This document shows positions 21,201 to 28,696 of a stretch of DNA of 64,000 nt, piece after piece. Where the stretch lies: NCBI RefSeq assembly GCF_900112355.1, contig NZ_FOLM01000019.1:1-64000 (forward strand), read 5' to 3'. The notes beneath the pieces are model-generated. The model saw only the letters and a list, made by a program, of their open reading frames with translations, was not told where the DNA came from and ran no database searches. This stretch comes from Streptomyces aidingensis (GTDB lineage: Bacteria > Actinomycetota > Actinomycetes > Streptomycetales > Streptomycetaceae). The translations under genes and the position numbers were made by a program. The number at the start of each line of letters is the position of its first letter. Within the stretch, counting starts at the first letter, position 1.

Positions 21201-24200
21201 GGACCAGCAGCAGGAAGTCCTCGCCGAGGTGGGCGGCGAACGGGCCGCCCCGGTCCTGGTCCGGGTTCTCCTGGCGTACCAGCCCCCGTTCCGGCCGGTC
21301 CGGGGAGCGGGTCACGCTGACGCCGGTGGGGGTGCCGTCCGGGCCGGTCAGCCGGATGGGCTCCCCGCCGGGCGCCGGTGGCCGCTGGCCGGGACCGGCG
21401 GACGGCGCACCGGAGGACGGGGCCGGAGCCGGGGAGGAGGACGCGGCCGGGGCCTGGACCCGCGGTGCGGGGAGGCCGTCGGCCGCGTCGGTCAGGTGCA
21501 GGCCGCCGCGGTCGAGCAGCACGCTGCGGCCCCCGAAGTCGAGGCGGAGCCGGCCGTCGCCGGCCGGCCGCACGGTCCCGGGAACCGGGGGACCCTCGGG
21601 CGGGTAGACGCGCGCCGGGCCGTTGCCCCGGTGCACCAGGGTGTGCCCGGCCAGCCAGGGGGCGTCCGAGGTGATGCCGAGGGCAGTGGCCCCCGCGTTC
21701 GCCCGTTCGAAGCCTCCCTCGGTGTACAGGGTGACGGCCCGGGGGGCGCCGTCGGACCGGGGCGGCTCGATGACGGTGAGGGCCGAACTGCGGAAGTCGA
21801 CATGGTGCGGCAGTTGCTCCGGCACACCGCCCGCTCCGGACCAGCGGAAGAGCAGCCCTCTCCCGCCGCCGGGCGGGACGGCGGCGAACTGCCGCAGCGA
21901 TGCCCCGCGGCCGTCGCGCAGCAGGACGATGTCGTGGGTGTGGGCGCCGGAGCCGTCGATCATGACGCCCCCGTCGTGGTCCCCCGGAAAGACCGCGATC
22001 CGGTCCTCCCCGGCCCGGACCACGACCGCGTCCCCGTCGGGCCGCCCGTCCGGCAGCCGCACGGCGGGCGTGCCGTCGCCCGGCGCCGGGAGGCGCACCT
22101 CCATGCCGTGCCCGGGGCCGCCGTGCACCAGGAACGTCTGGCCGGCCGGGGTGCCGCCGGCGCGGCCCGGGGCGGGCGAGCCCCCGTCGCGGTCGCCGCC
22201 GGGCCGGGCGCCGGGGACCGTCGCCGCCGCCGCGGCGGGATCGTCCAGCACCATCTCGTCGGCCAGCATCACGACGGGGTGGTGACCGCCGGCCGGGGGC
22301 TGCGGAAGCTGCTCCCCGGCGCGCGCGGCCCGGGCGGCCTCCGCCTGCTCCCGGACCGCGGCCCGGTCGGCCCGGCCGAGCAGCACATACTCGTCGCCGC
22401 CCACCCGGTTCAGGCCGGGGCCGGCGGGCTGGTCGGCCAGGAAGGCGCCGGTGTCGGCGTGGTAGCGGCTGAGGACGCCGCCGGGGCGGAAAAGCTGGAG
22501 TTCGCCGGTGCCGTTCCGGCGCACGACGCTGTCGTACACCGGCTCCCCCTCCGGCGTGCGGGGGACGGGGTAGGGCGTGCCGTCGCGCAGGAACAGCACC
22601 AGCACGTCGGGGTGGTGCCCGTTGCCGGGCAGGCGGGTGACGCCGTCGACGCGCGGTGCCAGGTCGGACGGGCCCGGCAGTCCGGGGCCGGGACTGCCGA
22701 GGACCGACGGCGGCCACAACTCCCGGTGCAGCAGGGCGTCGTTGTCGGGCAGTCCGCGGCCGAGCGGAACGGACCGGTAGAGGCGGCCGCTGGCGTCGTA
22801 GATGTCCACGCCGGCGTCCCGCCGCACGTAGAGGTGGCCGTCGAGGATCGACACATGCTCCGTCGGCACCGTCCGGCCGCCGCGTGCCAGGGCGCCGTGG
22901 GAGCCGTCCGCGGACACCACGGCGGTGACGCCGGCGGGCCGCCCGTCGGGGTAGCGGAGCGGGATCTGCCGGAAGGCGGAGGCGCCGGAGCCGGGCGGCG
23001 GCACGGACGGTGCCCCGGCTGTCCCGGGCGCCCCCGGTGCCCCCGGTGCCCCCGGTGCCGCCGCCATGGCCTGCCGGACGGTCCGCCGGTCGGCGTCGGT
23101 CAGCAGGACGAATTCGGCGGCGGTGGGGCGTTCCAGGCCGGGCGTCACATGCCCGCGGCCCAGCAGGACACCGTCGCCGGTGAAGCGGGTGACGGTGTGG
23201 TCGGGCGCGTACAGGTGGATGAAGCCGGACGGCCCGCGGCGCAGCACCGCGTCGTGATACGGCCGGCCCTCGGGGGTGAAGGGCAGCGGATACAGCTCGT
23301 CGTCCCACCGGAACACGGCCATCACCTCACGCCGGCCCTCGCCCTGGGCCAGACGCACCACACCCTGATAGTGGCCGTCCTCCGCGCCGACCAGATAGTG
23401 GTGCACGCCGAGGGTGTCGATGCCGCCCGGGTCCACCAGGGTGGAGTCGACCAGATAGCGGCCGGGGCCGAAGTGGGTGACCTCCCCCGCGAGCCGGCTG
23501 CCGTCGAAGCCGACCAGATGCGGGCGGGAGCCGGGGCCCTCGTCGACCAGGAGGCGGGCGTGCGAGGGGGTGCCGGTCAGCTCCAGCTCCTGCCGCAGCG
23601 GTATGCCGTCCGCGTCGAAGTGGAAACGGGTCCGGCCGCTGGTGACGGTGATGCCGTCGGCTCCGGCCGTGATGCGCTGCGGGTCGTCGAGGGCCTGGGT
23701 GCCGTCGTCGCGGAAGACCAGCGGCCGGTCCGGCCCGCCGGCGGGGACGGCGACGGAGCGGCCACTGGCCGTGCCCTGCCAGGTCCGCAGCGGGACCACG
23801 TCGTGGGTGTACCGGCCGGTGGCGTCGACGACGGCCCGGCGGCCACCGGCACCGGTCACCAGCAGCAGATCGTCGGTCAGCTCGGCGACGGACGTGCCCT
23901 CGACGATCATGTCGTCGGCGTCCACCACCACGGCGCCGCCGCGGACCTGCTCGGACAGCACCAGACGGTTGCCGTCGAGCACCGGGGCCAGCGGGGTGCC
24001 GCGCCCGTCGGTCATCCGGCCCAGCAGGGTGCCGTCCGAGTCGAAGAAGAGGGACACCCCGCCCGGCCCGCCCTCGACCCGGAGCGCGGCGTACTCCATC
24101 CACACGGCGTCCGGCGGCCGGTGCGCGGGCGCGCCGGCCGGCAGCGCATACGCCCGGTGGCTGGTCGCGCCCGTGCCGTCGGGCACCTCGAACTCATGGA

Positions 24201-27200
24201 TGCGGTGGGTGCGCAGGCCGGTGCCGTCCACCAGGCCGGCCTCGTCGCCGGTCCGGACCATGTAGAACTGGTCGTCCCCGAGCCGGTGGACCTCGGAGCC
24301 GGGAACCGGCGCGCCGTCGGCGCCGAAAAGGCGGGGCGTGTGGTCGGGGCCGTTGTCGACCAGGTGGACGCCGCTGCCGTCCAGCTCGATCCGGCCGGTG
24401 AAGGCGACGGTGAGGTGGTTGCCGCCGGCCGGGACGGGCGGCGGCTGCTGCCCGGCGCGCGCGGCCCGGGCGGCCAGCACCTCCTGGCGGACGAACTCCT
24501 GGTCCGCCCGGTTCAGCAGCCGGTACTCGTCGCCCCCGACCCGGCCCAGCCCGGGTGCGGTGGGACCGTGGCTCAGCACGGCGCCGGTGGTGCCGTCGTA
24601 GCGGGTGAAGGTGTGGTCGGGGCCGTAGAGCTGGACATGGCCGCCGTCGGAGGTGCTCCGCACCACGACATCGCGGACGGTGTCCCCCTCGGGCGTGCGG
24701 GGGAACGGGTACGGCGTGCCGTCCGGGCCGATCTCGACCACCAGGGTCTGCCGGCCGGGAGGGCCCTGGCGCCATTCCAGCGTCAGGACCCGGCCGCCCT
24801 CGCCGGCACCGCCGGCCGGGCCGCCGCCCGGGCCGTCCGCGCCCCTGCCGGGTGGCCGCTGGGCGGGGAGCGGGGCGGGAAGCTGTGCCGTGGCGGGGGC
24901 CGGGGTCGCCGTCTCGGCGGTGCGGCCGGCCGGCGGCGGCAGGTGCCCGGTGGCAGCCGCCGCGCCCGGTGTGGCGGCGGCGACCTGCCCGGCCGCGGGC
25001 GGCGGCGCCGTGGTGGTCTCGGCGCGGGCGGACGGGGGCGCGGATGTGCTGTCCGCGAGCGCACCGAGACTGACGTGCTGCCCGCCTGCGGCGCCCTGGA
25101 CACCCTGGCCGCCCTGGGCACCGCCCGGCGCGGCGGATCCGCCCGCCGGGCCGGCGGGCACCGGCCCGGCCGGGAGGCCGGTGCCCGCCGACACCGGCGG
25201 GACCGGTATCGCCGAGGCGGCCTGGCCGCCGGTCGCGGGCGGCGCGGCCCCGCCGCCCGCGACATGGACCTGGGCACCCGCGATGGGCGGGGGCAGCGGG
25301 GCGGCACCGGTGACACCCGGGGCGGCGCCCGGGGCGGAGGTGGCCGCGCCGGGCGCCGCGAGCTGGGTGGCGCCCGGCACCTCGGTGACGGCCCCGAGCC
25401 GGGCGGTGTCCGGCGGGGCGAGCGTGGCGCCCGCGTCGGCGAACCGCTGCTGCGGCGCGATGTCGGCGGAGGTGCCCATCGCCCGCTCGGGGGAGAGGCT
25501 GCCGGGCGAGCCGGCGGCCTGGGCGGCGTTCCCCCCGGCGCCCACGGCGGGAGTCGTCCCGGGGGTCACGGTCCCGGCGTCGCCCATCGCGCCGGGCGTG
25601 ACCAGCGGGGTGGGCGGGTGCGTGGCCGGCATCCCGGGCATGGCCCCCGGCGTGGGCACGAGGTGGCCCAGCGGATCGACCGCGGCGCCCTGCGGCACCA
25701 GCCCGAACTCGGTGGGCAGCAGCTTGCCGTCGGCGGCCGGCTGATGCAGGATCACCGACGCCGGATCGGGCAGGTAGAGCCCGCTGCCCGAGCCGCCGGA
25801 GGCGCCGGGCACACCGCCGGTGATCCCGAAGTCCAGGCCCCGGCCCTGCTCGGCGAAGCTGACGGAGAGGGGCGGCGGGGCCGGCAGGCCGGCCGCCGGC
25901 GCCGGGCCCGTCACGGGTGACGGCGGCGGGGCGAGCACCCCGGCCCCCGCCCCGGGCGGCACGACGGACCCGGCCGCCGGCGGCGGCACCGGCGGGGCAG
26001 CGCGTACGGCGGAGCCGGGGCTGGAGGTGATCAGACCGGCCAGCGCCAGGTTGGCGATGGTGGGGCCGACGTTCTTGTTGCCCTGGAAGAGATCGAACGA
26101 GGGAACGGCCGGCCCGCCGTTGCCCAGCCCGGCCAGGTTGACGGGGGGCGGGGTCACCAGGTGCCCGACACCGCCCGCGATGCGCAACGCCCCGGCACCG
26201 CCCGGCTGGTACTTCAGCAGCTTTCCGGTGTCGATGAGGGGCTTGCCGTCCGGGGCGAACCCCCGGATGGCGCGCAGGTCGATGGCGGCGGTGCCGTCAC
26301 CGACCCAGGCGCCCATCCGGAACTGGTTGAACAGGCCCCGGTCGATGACACCGATCTTCAGGCCGTGGGCGAGCCCGGAGGCGGAGAACCTGGCGCCGAT
26401 CTCCGTCGCGTTGACCGGCAGGATCAGCGACAGCGGGCCGAAGCCGCGGAAGTTGGCGGCCAGATACCCGGCGAAGCCCGGCTTGCCGCCGAGGCCGTGG
26501 TAGATGGCGTTGTCCGCCCAGGCGACGCCTTTGAAGGCCTGCGCGCCGCCCTTGAAGGTCGTGCTGATGACACTCCAGCCGAAGCGGAACGGGGCCAGCA
26601 GAATGTTCGACACGTACTGGATGCGCTGCGTGGTGTTCATCAGCGCCCAGGCGTTGCGCTGCTGGTTGAACCAGCCCTTGGCGCCACCCCAGATCTTGCC
26701 CACCGGCAGGCCCCGGGTGGTGGGAATGAGCACCCCGAGGATGCCCAGGATCAGGCCGAGTTCATTGGTTCTGCCGCCGGCGTAGTCCACGGCGGTCTTG
26801 ATCAGGATCGCCGCGTTGATGGCGAGGGCGATGAGGCTGATGACACCGCCGGTGAACACGCCGATGATGGCCAGCGCGATGCCGAAGTAGGAGAGGAACT
26901 CCCAGAACGCCTCGCACGGGTCGATCATGCTGCCGATCATGCCTCTGGCGTCGTCGATCGCGGACGCGGCCGTCGAGGCGGCGGCCCCCAGCGATTCACC
27001 GGCGGAGAGCGCCTTGCCGCGCAGCGTCTCCCACTCCCCGCTCTCCTTGTCCAGGCCCGCGGCCTCGGCCAGCGCGGCGTCGGCGATGCCCTGCTGGGTC
27101 TCCATCTCGCCCTGGTAGGTGGTCAGCGCGGCGTGGACCGCTTCATGGGCCGCCCGGAAGTCCTGGACGAAGCTGCGCACCCGTTCGTCCATCGTCTCCC

Positions 27201-27393
27201 GGAGCGCGGCGGCGGTCTCGCCGATGAAGGCGGCGGAGTTCTCCTGCATCAACTGGTTCAGCCCGTCGTCGAGTTCGCTCGCGAGCTCGATGAGGGTCTG
27301 CTGCGACGCCAGCAGCTCCCGGATGCGGCCGGGGTCTCCCGGGGTGGGGTCGCCGTCGAGATCGAGGACGCTCCAGTCCGAAGGACGGGGCAT
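12235..27393 (-). CDS. giant T7SS-type protein of 5,052 residues with beta-rich repeats
   Basis: One uninterrupted 15.2-kb frame. Residues 1-150 form an alpha-helical domain resembling the N-terminal WXG100/T7SS signal of actinobacterial polymorphic toxins, with FIG at 56-58 where W-x-G is usual. Hydrophobic helices follow at about 167-200 and 211-225, then a Pro/Ala/Gly-rich stretch (about 470-860). About 3,500 residues of beta-rich units follow, with recurring DGxPVPGAEVTxL and DHTFTRYDGTTG-like motifs and five copies of a larger module. The region around residues 4000-4750 has YD/RHS-like wording (RYDTRGRLLEQ, FDAGGRMVRE). The last roughly 260 residues are partly hydrophobic with a Pro-rich tail. 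No known toxin motif was recognised. ATG 27393 is preceded by GAGAGGCAGG. It is coupled to the EccA-like gene. Probably a surface or secreted protein; function unknown. Confidence 0.93.
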   Translation of the reverse strand: MPRPSDWSVLDLDGDPTPGDPGRIRELLASQQTLIELASELDDGLNQLMQENSAAFIGETAAALRETMDERVRSFVQDFRAAHEAVHAALTTYQGEMETQQGIADAALAEAAGLDKESGEWETLRGKALSAGESLGAAASTAASAIDDARGMIGSMIDPCEAFWEFLSYFGIALAIIGVFTGGVISLIALAINAAILIKTAVDYAGGRTNELGLILGILGVLIPTTRGLPVGKIWGGAKGWFNQQRNAWALMNTTQRIQYVSNILLAPFRFGWSVISTTFKGGAQAFKGVAWADNAIYHGLGGKPGFAGYLAANFRGFGPLSLILPVNATEIGARFSASGLAHGLKIGVIDRGLFNQFRMGAWVGDGTAAIDLRAIRGFAPDGKPLIDTGKLLKYQPGGAGALRIAGGVGHLVTPPPVNLAGLGNGGPAVPSFDLFQGNKNVGPTIANLALAGLITSSPGSAVRAAPPVPPPAAGSVVPPGAGAGVLAPPPSPVTGPAPAAGLPAPPPLSVSFAEQGRGLDFGITGGVPGASGGSGSGLYLPDPASVILHQPAADGKLLPTEFGLVPQGAAVDPLGHLVPTPGAMPGMPATHPPTPLVTPGAMGDAGTVTPGTTPAVGAGGNAAQAAGSPGSLSPERAMGTSADIAPQQRFADAGATLAPPDTARLGAVTEVPGATQLAAPGAATSAPGAAPGVTGAAPLPPPIAGAQVHVAGGGAAPPATGGQAASAIPVPPVSAGTGLPAGPVPAGPAGGSAAPGGAQGGQGVQGAAGGQHVSLGALADSTSAPPSARAETTTAPPPAAGQVAAATPGAAAATGHLPPPAGRTAETATPAPATAQLPAPLPAQRPPGRGADGPGGGPAGGAGEGGRVLTLEWRQGPPGRQTLVVEIGPDGTPYPFPRTPEGDTVRDVVVRSTSDGGHVQLYGPDHTFTRYDGTTGAVLSHGPTAPGLGRVGGDEYRLLNRADQEFVRQEVLAARAARAGQQPPPVPAGGNHLTVAFTGRIELDGSGVHLVDNGPDHTPRLFGADGAPVPGSEVHRLGDDQFYMVRTGDEAGLVDGTGLRTHRIHEFEVPDGTGATSHRAYALPAGAPAHRPPDAVWMEYAALRVEGGPGGVSLFFDSDGTLLGRMTDGRGTPLAPVLDGNRLVLSEQVRGGAVVVDADDMIVEGTSVAELTDDLLLVTGAGGRRAVVDATGRYTHDVVPLRTWQGTASGRSVAVPAGGPDRPLVFRDDGTQALDDPQRITAGADGITVTSGRTRFHFDADGIPLRQELELTGTPSHARLLVDEGPGSRPHLVGFDGSRLAGEVTHFGPGRYLVDSTLVDPGGIDTLGVHHYLVGAEDGHYQGVVRLAQGEGRREVMAVFRWDDELYPLPFTPEGRPYHDAVLRRGPSGFIHLYAPDHTVTRFTGDGVLLGRGHVTPGLERPTAAEFVLLTDADRRTVRQAMAAAPGAPGAPGAPGTAGAPSVPPPGSGASAFRQIPLRYPDGRPAGVTAVVSADGSHGALARGGRTVPTEHVSILDGHLYVRRDAGVDIYDASGRLYRSVPLGRGLPDNDALLHRELWPPSVLGSPGPGLPGPSDLAPRVDGVTRLPGNGHHPDVLVLFLRDGTPYPVPRTPEGEPVYDSVVRRNGTGELQLFRPGGVLSRYHADTGAFLADQPAGPGLNRVGGDEYVLLGRADRAAVREQAEAARAARAGEQLPQPPAGGHHPVVMLADEMVLDDPAAAAATVPGARPGGDRDGGSPAPGRAGGTPAGQTFLVHGGPGHGMEVRLPAPGDGTPAVRLPDGRPDGDAVVVRAGEDRIAVFPGDHDGGVMIDGSGAHTHDIVLLRDGRGASLRQFAAVPPGGGRGLLFRWSGAGGVPEQLPHHVDFRSSALTVIEPPRSDGAPRAVTLYTEGGFERANAGATALGITSDAPWLAGHTLVHRGNGPARVYPPEGPPVPGTVRPAGDGRLRLDFGGRSVLLDRGGLHLTDAADGLPAPRVQAPAASSSPAPAPSSGAPSAGPGQRPPAPGGEPIRLTGPDGTPTGVSVTRSPDRPERGLVRQENPDQDRGGPFAAHLGEDFLLLVRAGETRGTVHTLDGSFSGAAHRVGHGERAGEWVVAPADGRPPWLLGRDGRPVRGGSWTPLPGDRFLFDPGPAARRPPLVVSAEGVPTHTGARLRDAEGRPSDLVLARPHDASAEPPLVLRVAADGRVTTGRVETTLGGARHTVLIDNTALVHDRGGRLLSSGAFDPDDPLGGARLDVPEDGGPPRLTGRDGRPVPDAEVTRLEDGLFAVRAPGRHPLLVGGDGAPVPGAEVILLRGAPDGDADAFLAAWTSGETRLFRRDPTGEAQARPAVETPRPAGDILVVTGGHPRVRGHYDVSGVLLAETYTVRDGLFQGFEVTVPVPGPGRARAVPPGVRDPDLGMVDAAVVRLTDDQVWVRVGHAEFVIGRTGAVTHAVRPLLEGDLRHAVTVPEPGAGPGVLLRHPGDIPRVLSGEVTYVQSTIVVRRGGPDGTGTVARYDSFGFPLHDAGLVTPARGNELLGEHSLLLLDGGGVRVLGPDRSLATGNVHAERLGDELFYVGIDGRAGLVDRAGVQTHHAVHVRPDGFAEERTLAVPVGQASREPSDGMWPPIAALRVEGGPGRATVFFDERGTPVGRITDGRGAGPADVLDGNRLYLPAAGPARLLRPDGTVVPGSRVTPLGEHGFLVTVDGGRPVVVGPTGEPLPPAGTAGRPGATPLPGRPGGEAGWVVLTPQGGPRGAADTATGEVFRADGTPLGRPALLTGDRIEITDGNLTAAFGPDGTPGTRTLELTGDRLGGHRITDHGPGTVPRLAGPDGRPLDAEVTRLGGGYLVAAGAAAGLPGGAGHLLADAAGEVAFGVLRLTGPRDATIALAQFRLGDGALHPLPRSPRGGALMDDHEIRRGPGGELVLHGPERRRTVFDGTTGEYRLHDRAGAPDGNRPAPEQTGRTGPAGPPSGGGHGIDVNLARLPGPGPAGPPGRDTPAPPPAAAGGPGDGPGRVLWLVWERSPGEKQILTVGIGPDGTPYPLPRAFGGGTVHDIVVRRAGTGELHLHGPGPDGTHTLTVYHGRTGALLDRQPSVAGLNRVDGEEYRLLDPADRAAVMEQIEAGRAARAGTRPPVPPPGGERPAVYMVRVPETSPAPPAPPAPPPGSAPASSAPSSAPSSAASSSASSSSPGRDAFAVPGVPGLRLVPEPDPATGRLAGARLDGDREGFALSHRFEGDTAVVRVQQVPAEGAAGPVRAVHTERWVPLTGTGTLLRFTEDAPGAAGPAAGTPALVRIADDGRAVPVPGAVTAFADGTGLGAAHRIDLPGGGRLAVGPAGARTHTLTPWPGRDGSYLFTPADGRGGPPSMRHADGRPDPGARYDEATGTVRVVRTGAPHATDVHGLDTHRLHTEHALDPGAAHSPLTGHRLAVPDGPGEPRVLDAHGAQPPGATARRAGDDGTHRVDIPRPGTRTTETYLVRAGDGGAFHGTLVQRSHTVDAGPLRDGRLVVPLDGEAPHVLHNGRRLPAERQDDGTYRVTPAGGATAAGHPLLSADGGHHGTAVPLTRPGADAPDAYAVRPAGGEDTAPRLRTATGSAVPGRVLTWDAAPDGAPAAYTVTDTATGVGRIHGADGRLTGHRYTLHGGPFDGRSLTVPTDPAATPRLAPARNAGDAGGGGDGGGGGPATVTPQRDGTLRVEHGGEHFLVDPATGNVTHPRGTTLVRPGGAGAAGDTITGYSFVRADGTREDVLRAADGGPAGGATVRELPGGDLLLRRADTPETARYAHHGTTTATFRFEAVALREPGATGQAAAAGGHVRVHRMTGRDGAEHRAFDVLDDAMEAAPGRIAAPRLGPDGQARPGFRITDPATGERWLFGARGDLEWHIGPPGDTGLRTVTRHRAPDATGAEAGAGAGAGTGPGGFTVVELSDATGRRFLDPAGGRVLDGDTGEPVPHGAITSGPDGHRIEGPPGGAREGEFQRYDTRGRLLEQRINPVDRGRPVTGQHFLVSYRYDDAGQLTGATWERWRDGAAPPTPAPVMDRGKADLSGAAHGHVRLLTASGAFVFERRPLLGGTLLDAHAPGSVSGLGHRWLWLPHTHARQRWSELTAAGEPVTGAHGVRIWATRGDEWWDYHDLPGPGRAWSGPVRHFQQTPFGGHVLATRTTGRLGVWQAHDGAGALLAHGERRWGPLANTWTDRVADPRRGAFAVVATRHGPFHWDNVRGLTAYRLGPDGLPTDEWRATSHQGKESGAGRTSGDGTRTETHRIAEQRPPNWWRTLTIGDLRATPAGSFTTRFANHFGAQRFADASNGPAWLLDSRFQTHAFRSGDTRGVQVVGQQGEVSRTVLRSGELAGETRRLFGGATLTAGHGVELPPGVARTGRYQPWSEGPGGPRGHRTFEPGDFTPPPAGSGRGLNDVAWQDRVATGPGDDWYTPVPGREWRTVRIGFTDGTVLDFRPRPGGGAPDWIHHGRHNEVLGRQDTWRSGGPGTDGGEITVVSRYPSHGRATWHIPGTDLRGTRTLAARNQFDHHNYWDAHSYRDFDAGGRMVREHRLLSDGVTVNAWLHERRADGGEVWRWTKTDRDGNVLAFGGDADRVRRWFDGSRPLDRWQRGARWQDQQLTPGLPGGPAGQPGHVVIQEIPVPAGGPARRFFTDAPQRVREYAPTPAAAGTAVHGPGAYRTWREFESGAVARSRTAVGDGTFLEVESVTQQWRRYAHDAEGRPVVITERTMSGQVREVPAAAFTEQRFTRDGLRPIGRETPFVDWSTEFRGFERMLRHPRRADWGPAVNGESAYTPFAAQAATHLMIEFTQEFVLDFAVTLAVYAALPGDLTGIDVAHAAVTAAIGAGFRAGVVGLHSHAMARGNFANPLAHRMGLDWTDKGRPYRMRQDNENWSHEWAGNEAVVRWRAGTWDYLRDTAFISPVGTFLGNLAATAAFGVRDSEGNRHEVSLGDALLVAATAAAGSAAGAAAIGTARTILQHTAGSRWYHRQGLIDFVIVPVVGKFAEKSLVYFVLRPEIRQSMGLHVGPAPAGHGNPHAEASPVPAPPPPPPPIETDQGTPSA
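18010..24791 (-). repeat. five copies of an approximately 120-residue module inside the giant protein
   Basis: Copies lie at about residues 868-990, 1353-1451, 1585-1704, 2868-2941 (short) and 3001-3126. The core reads GPDGTPYPFPRTPEG, then DVVVRR, L(Y/H/F)GPD, TRYDGTTGA, GLxRVGGDEYRLL, and ends with a helical ADRxxVxxQxxAARAARAG segment followed by a Pro-rich linker. The fourth copy lacks the helical end. Spacing is irregular, with 60-100-residue beta units between copies. The module is not one I can name. Confidence 0.75.
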
Positions 27394-27413
27394 CGGCGAG
27401 TCCTGCCTCTCTT

Positions 27414-27444
27414 TTCCGCTGCTGTTCCGCTGCTTTCCGCTGCT
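27414..27444. repeat. TTCCGCTGCT direct repeat, three copies
   Basis: Exact 10-mers at 27414-27423, 27425-27434 and 27435-27444 lie in the 5' leader of the giant gene, just upstream of its ribosome binding site. On the transcript strand they read AGCAGCGGAA. This could be a regulatory or protein-binding array, or replication slippage. Confidence 0.7.
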
Positions 27445-27494
27445 GCTTCGCTCCGCTCCGCGTGCCCGGCGCGGGACGCCGCCCGCCGGGCGAC

Positions 27495-27600
27495 CGCGGC
27501 ACCTCCTCTACGTCCGGGGCGGGCGGATGGTTCATGTGAGCCATGCCATGAGGCGGCCTGTGAACCATCAGCCGCCCCCGGGCGTAGAGGGGGTGCCGCG
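27495..27600. promoter_or_regulatory. 40-bp inverted repeat at a divergent promoter
   Basis: Arms 27495-27534 and 27561-27600 are complementary at 35 of 40 positions and separated by 26 nt. Two of the five mismatches would be U-G pairs in RNA made rightwards, so a plus-strand transcript could pair at 37 of 40 positions. It lies between the giant gene (starts 27393, leftwards) and the 322-aa T7SS-like gene (starts 27672, rightwards). It could be a leader hairpin or attenuator, or an extended operator controlling both directions. Confidence 0.85.
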
Positions 27601-27671
27601 CGGCCCCGCGCAGAGAACCAGGACTGAGGACCGGGGCCGGGGAAGGACCGGGAGAGAGGGGAGAGGTGCAC

Positions 27672-28640
27672 GTGCCGGATTTCGCCATGGACTACGACGC
27701 GCTGTACGCCATGCGGGACGGTCTGCACGGCCTGGCCGACCGTGCCGAGGACGGCGGCGCGACCGGGGTGTTCCTGGAGATCGGCGAGCAGCACTCCAAC
27801 GACACCCTGTCGGTGTTCGGCTTCAGGGATCTGGCGCAGTCGTTCCGCTTCTTCTACTCCCGGTCCAGGTCCCGGGTGGAGGAGGGCAAGGACAAGCTGC
27901 GCCGGTTCGGGGACATGTTCGGGGGCGTGGCCGACGGGCTGTTCCAGCAGGACGCGATGATCGCCTCGGGCGCCGCGGCCTCCGTCGGCAAGTCCTATAT
28001 CGACGAGTGGCGTGCCGAATGGGCCGAGCGCGAGGCGTGGGAGGCCCGCAAGGAGGAGTGGGACGGCTTCCTGGCGGAGATCGGCGCCACCGAGTACTTC
28101 CAGGAGCACCCGGACGCGGACCCCTCCGAGGTGTGCTCCGCGGGCGACGGCCGGCCGGACTGGTGCCAGGCGTGGGAGGACCACGAGAACAAGGTGGCGC
28201 CGCCCGGCGCGGAACCGCCCGTCCCGGACGACCACCCGCCGAGCCGCCTGCGGTACGAGGGCGAGGACGGCAGCAGCACGGAGGTCGTCCTCTCCTACGA
28301 CGAGGACTACAACATCATGCGGGAGGAGACCACCATCACCACCGCCGGCGGCGAGACCTTCACCTCGGCCATCGCGTACGACGGCCCGCCGGAGGTGCAC
28401 ACGGTGCCCCACTCCGACGACCCGGACCATCCCGGGCTCAGCTACGACTCCCGCGACTACACGGTCACCAGCAACGGCCCGGACGGCTCCACGGCGGTGG
28501 AGAAGGTCGTCATCAACGACGACGGCTCCGGCACCCGGTCCATCACCACCACCTACCCGGACGGGGAGGGCGGCGAGAAGACCGAGACCACCGAGTACAC
28601 CCGCTCGGGCCCGTTCGCGGACTGGGAGGAAAAGCAGTAG
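27672..28640 (+). CDS. helical, WXG100-like N-domain protein
   Basis: A 322-aa acidic protein without a signal peptide. The first roughly 110 residues are helical and resemble the elongated hairpins of T7SS-associated (WXG100/EspB-like) proteins. A Trp/Glu-rich linker (AEWAEREAWEARKEEW) and a Cys pair (VCSAGDG, DWCQAW) follow, then a beta-rich C-terminal half with YEGEDGSSTEVVLSYDED-like strands. GTG 27672 is chosen because AGAGG lies 6 nt upstream; GTG 27666 and ATG 27687 are alternatives. It heads an operon with the two small genes that follow. It could be a secreted partner or chaperone; this is inferred from context. Confidence 0.75.
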   Translation: MPDFAMDYDALYAMRDGLHGLADRAEDGGATGVFLEIGEQHSNDTLSVFGFRDLAQSFRFFYSRSRSRVEEGKDKLRRFGDMFGGVADGLFQQDAMIASGAAASVGKSYIDEWRAEWAEREAWEARKEEWDGFLAEIGATEYFQEHPDADPSEVCSAGDGRPDWCQAWEDHENKVAPPGAEPPVPDDHPPSRLRYEGEDGSSTEVVLSYDEDYNIMREETTITTAGGETFTSAIAYDGPPEVHTVPHSDDPDHPGLSYDSRDYTVTSNGPDGSTAVEKVVINDDGSGTRSITTTYPDGEGGEKTETTEYTRSGPFADWEEKQ

Positions 28641-28696
28641 CCGGCCCCGCCGTCCCCGGGCACCGATCCGCCCCCGTTCAGTGAGGAGATACCGCC

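Noticed and set aside
12739..25920. Very long plus-strand open frame (about 4,390 codons) antisense to the giant gene
   Set aside because: Its predicted protein is monotonous G/A/R/V-rich without domains. It arises because high third-position GC in the giant gene suppresses stops on the complementary frame.
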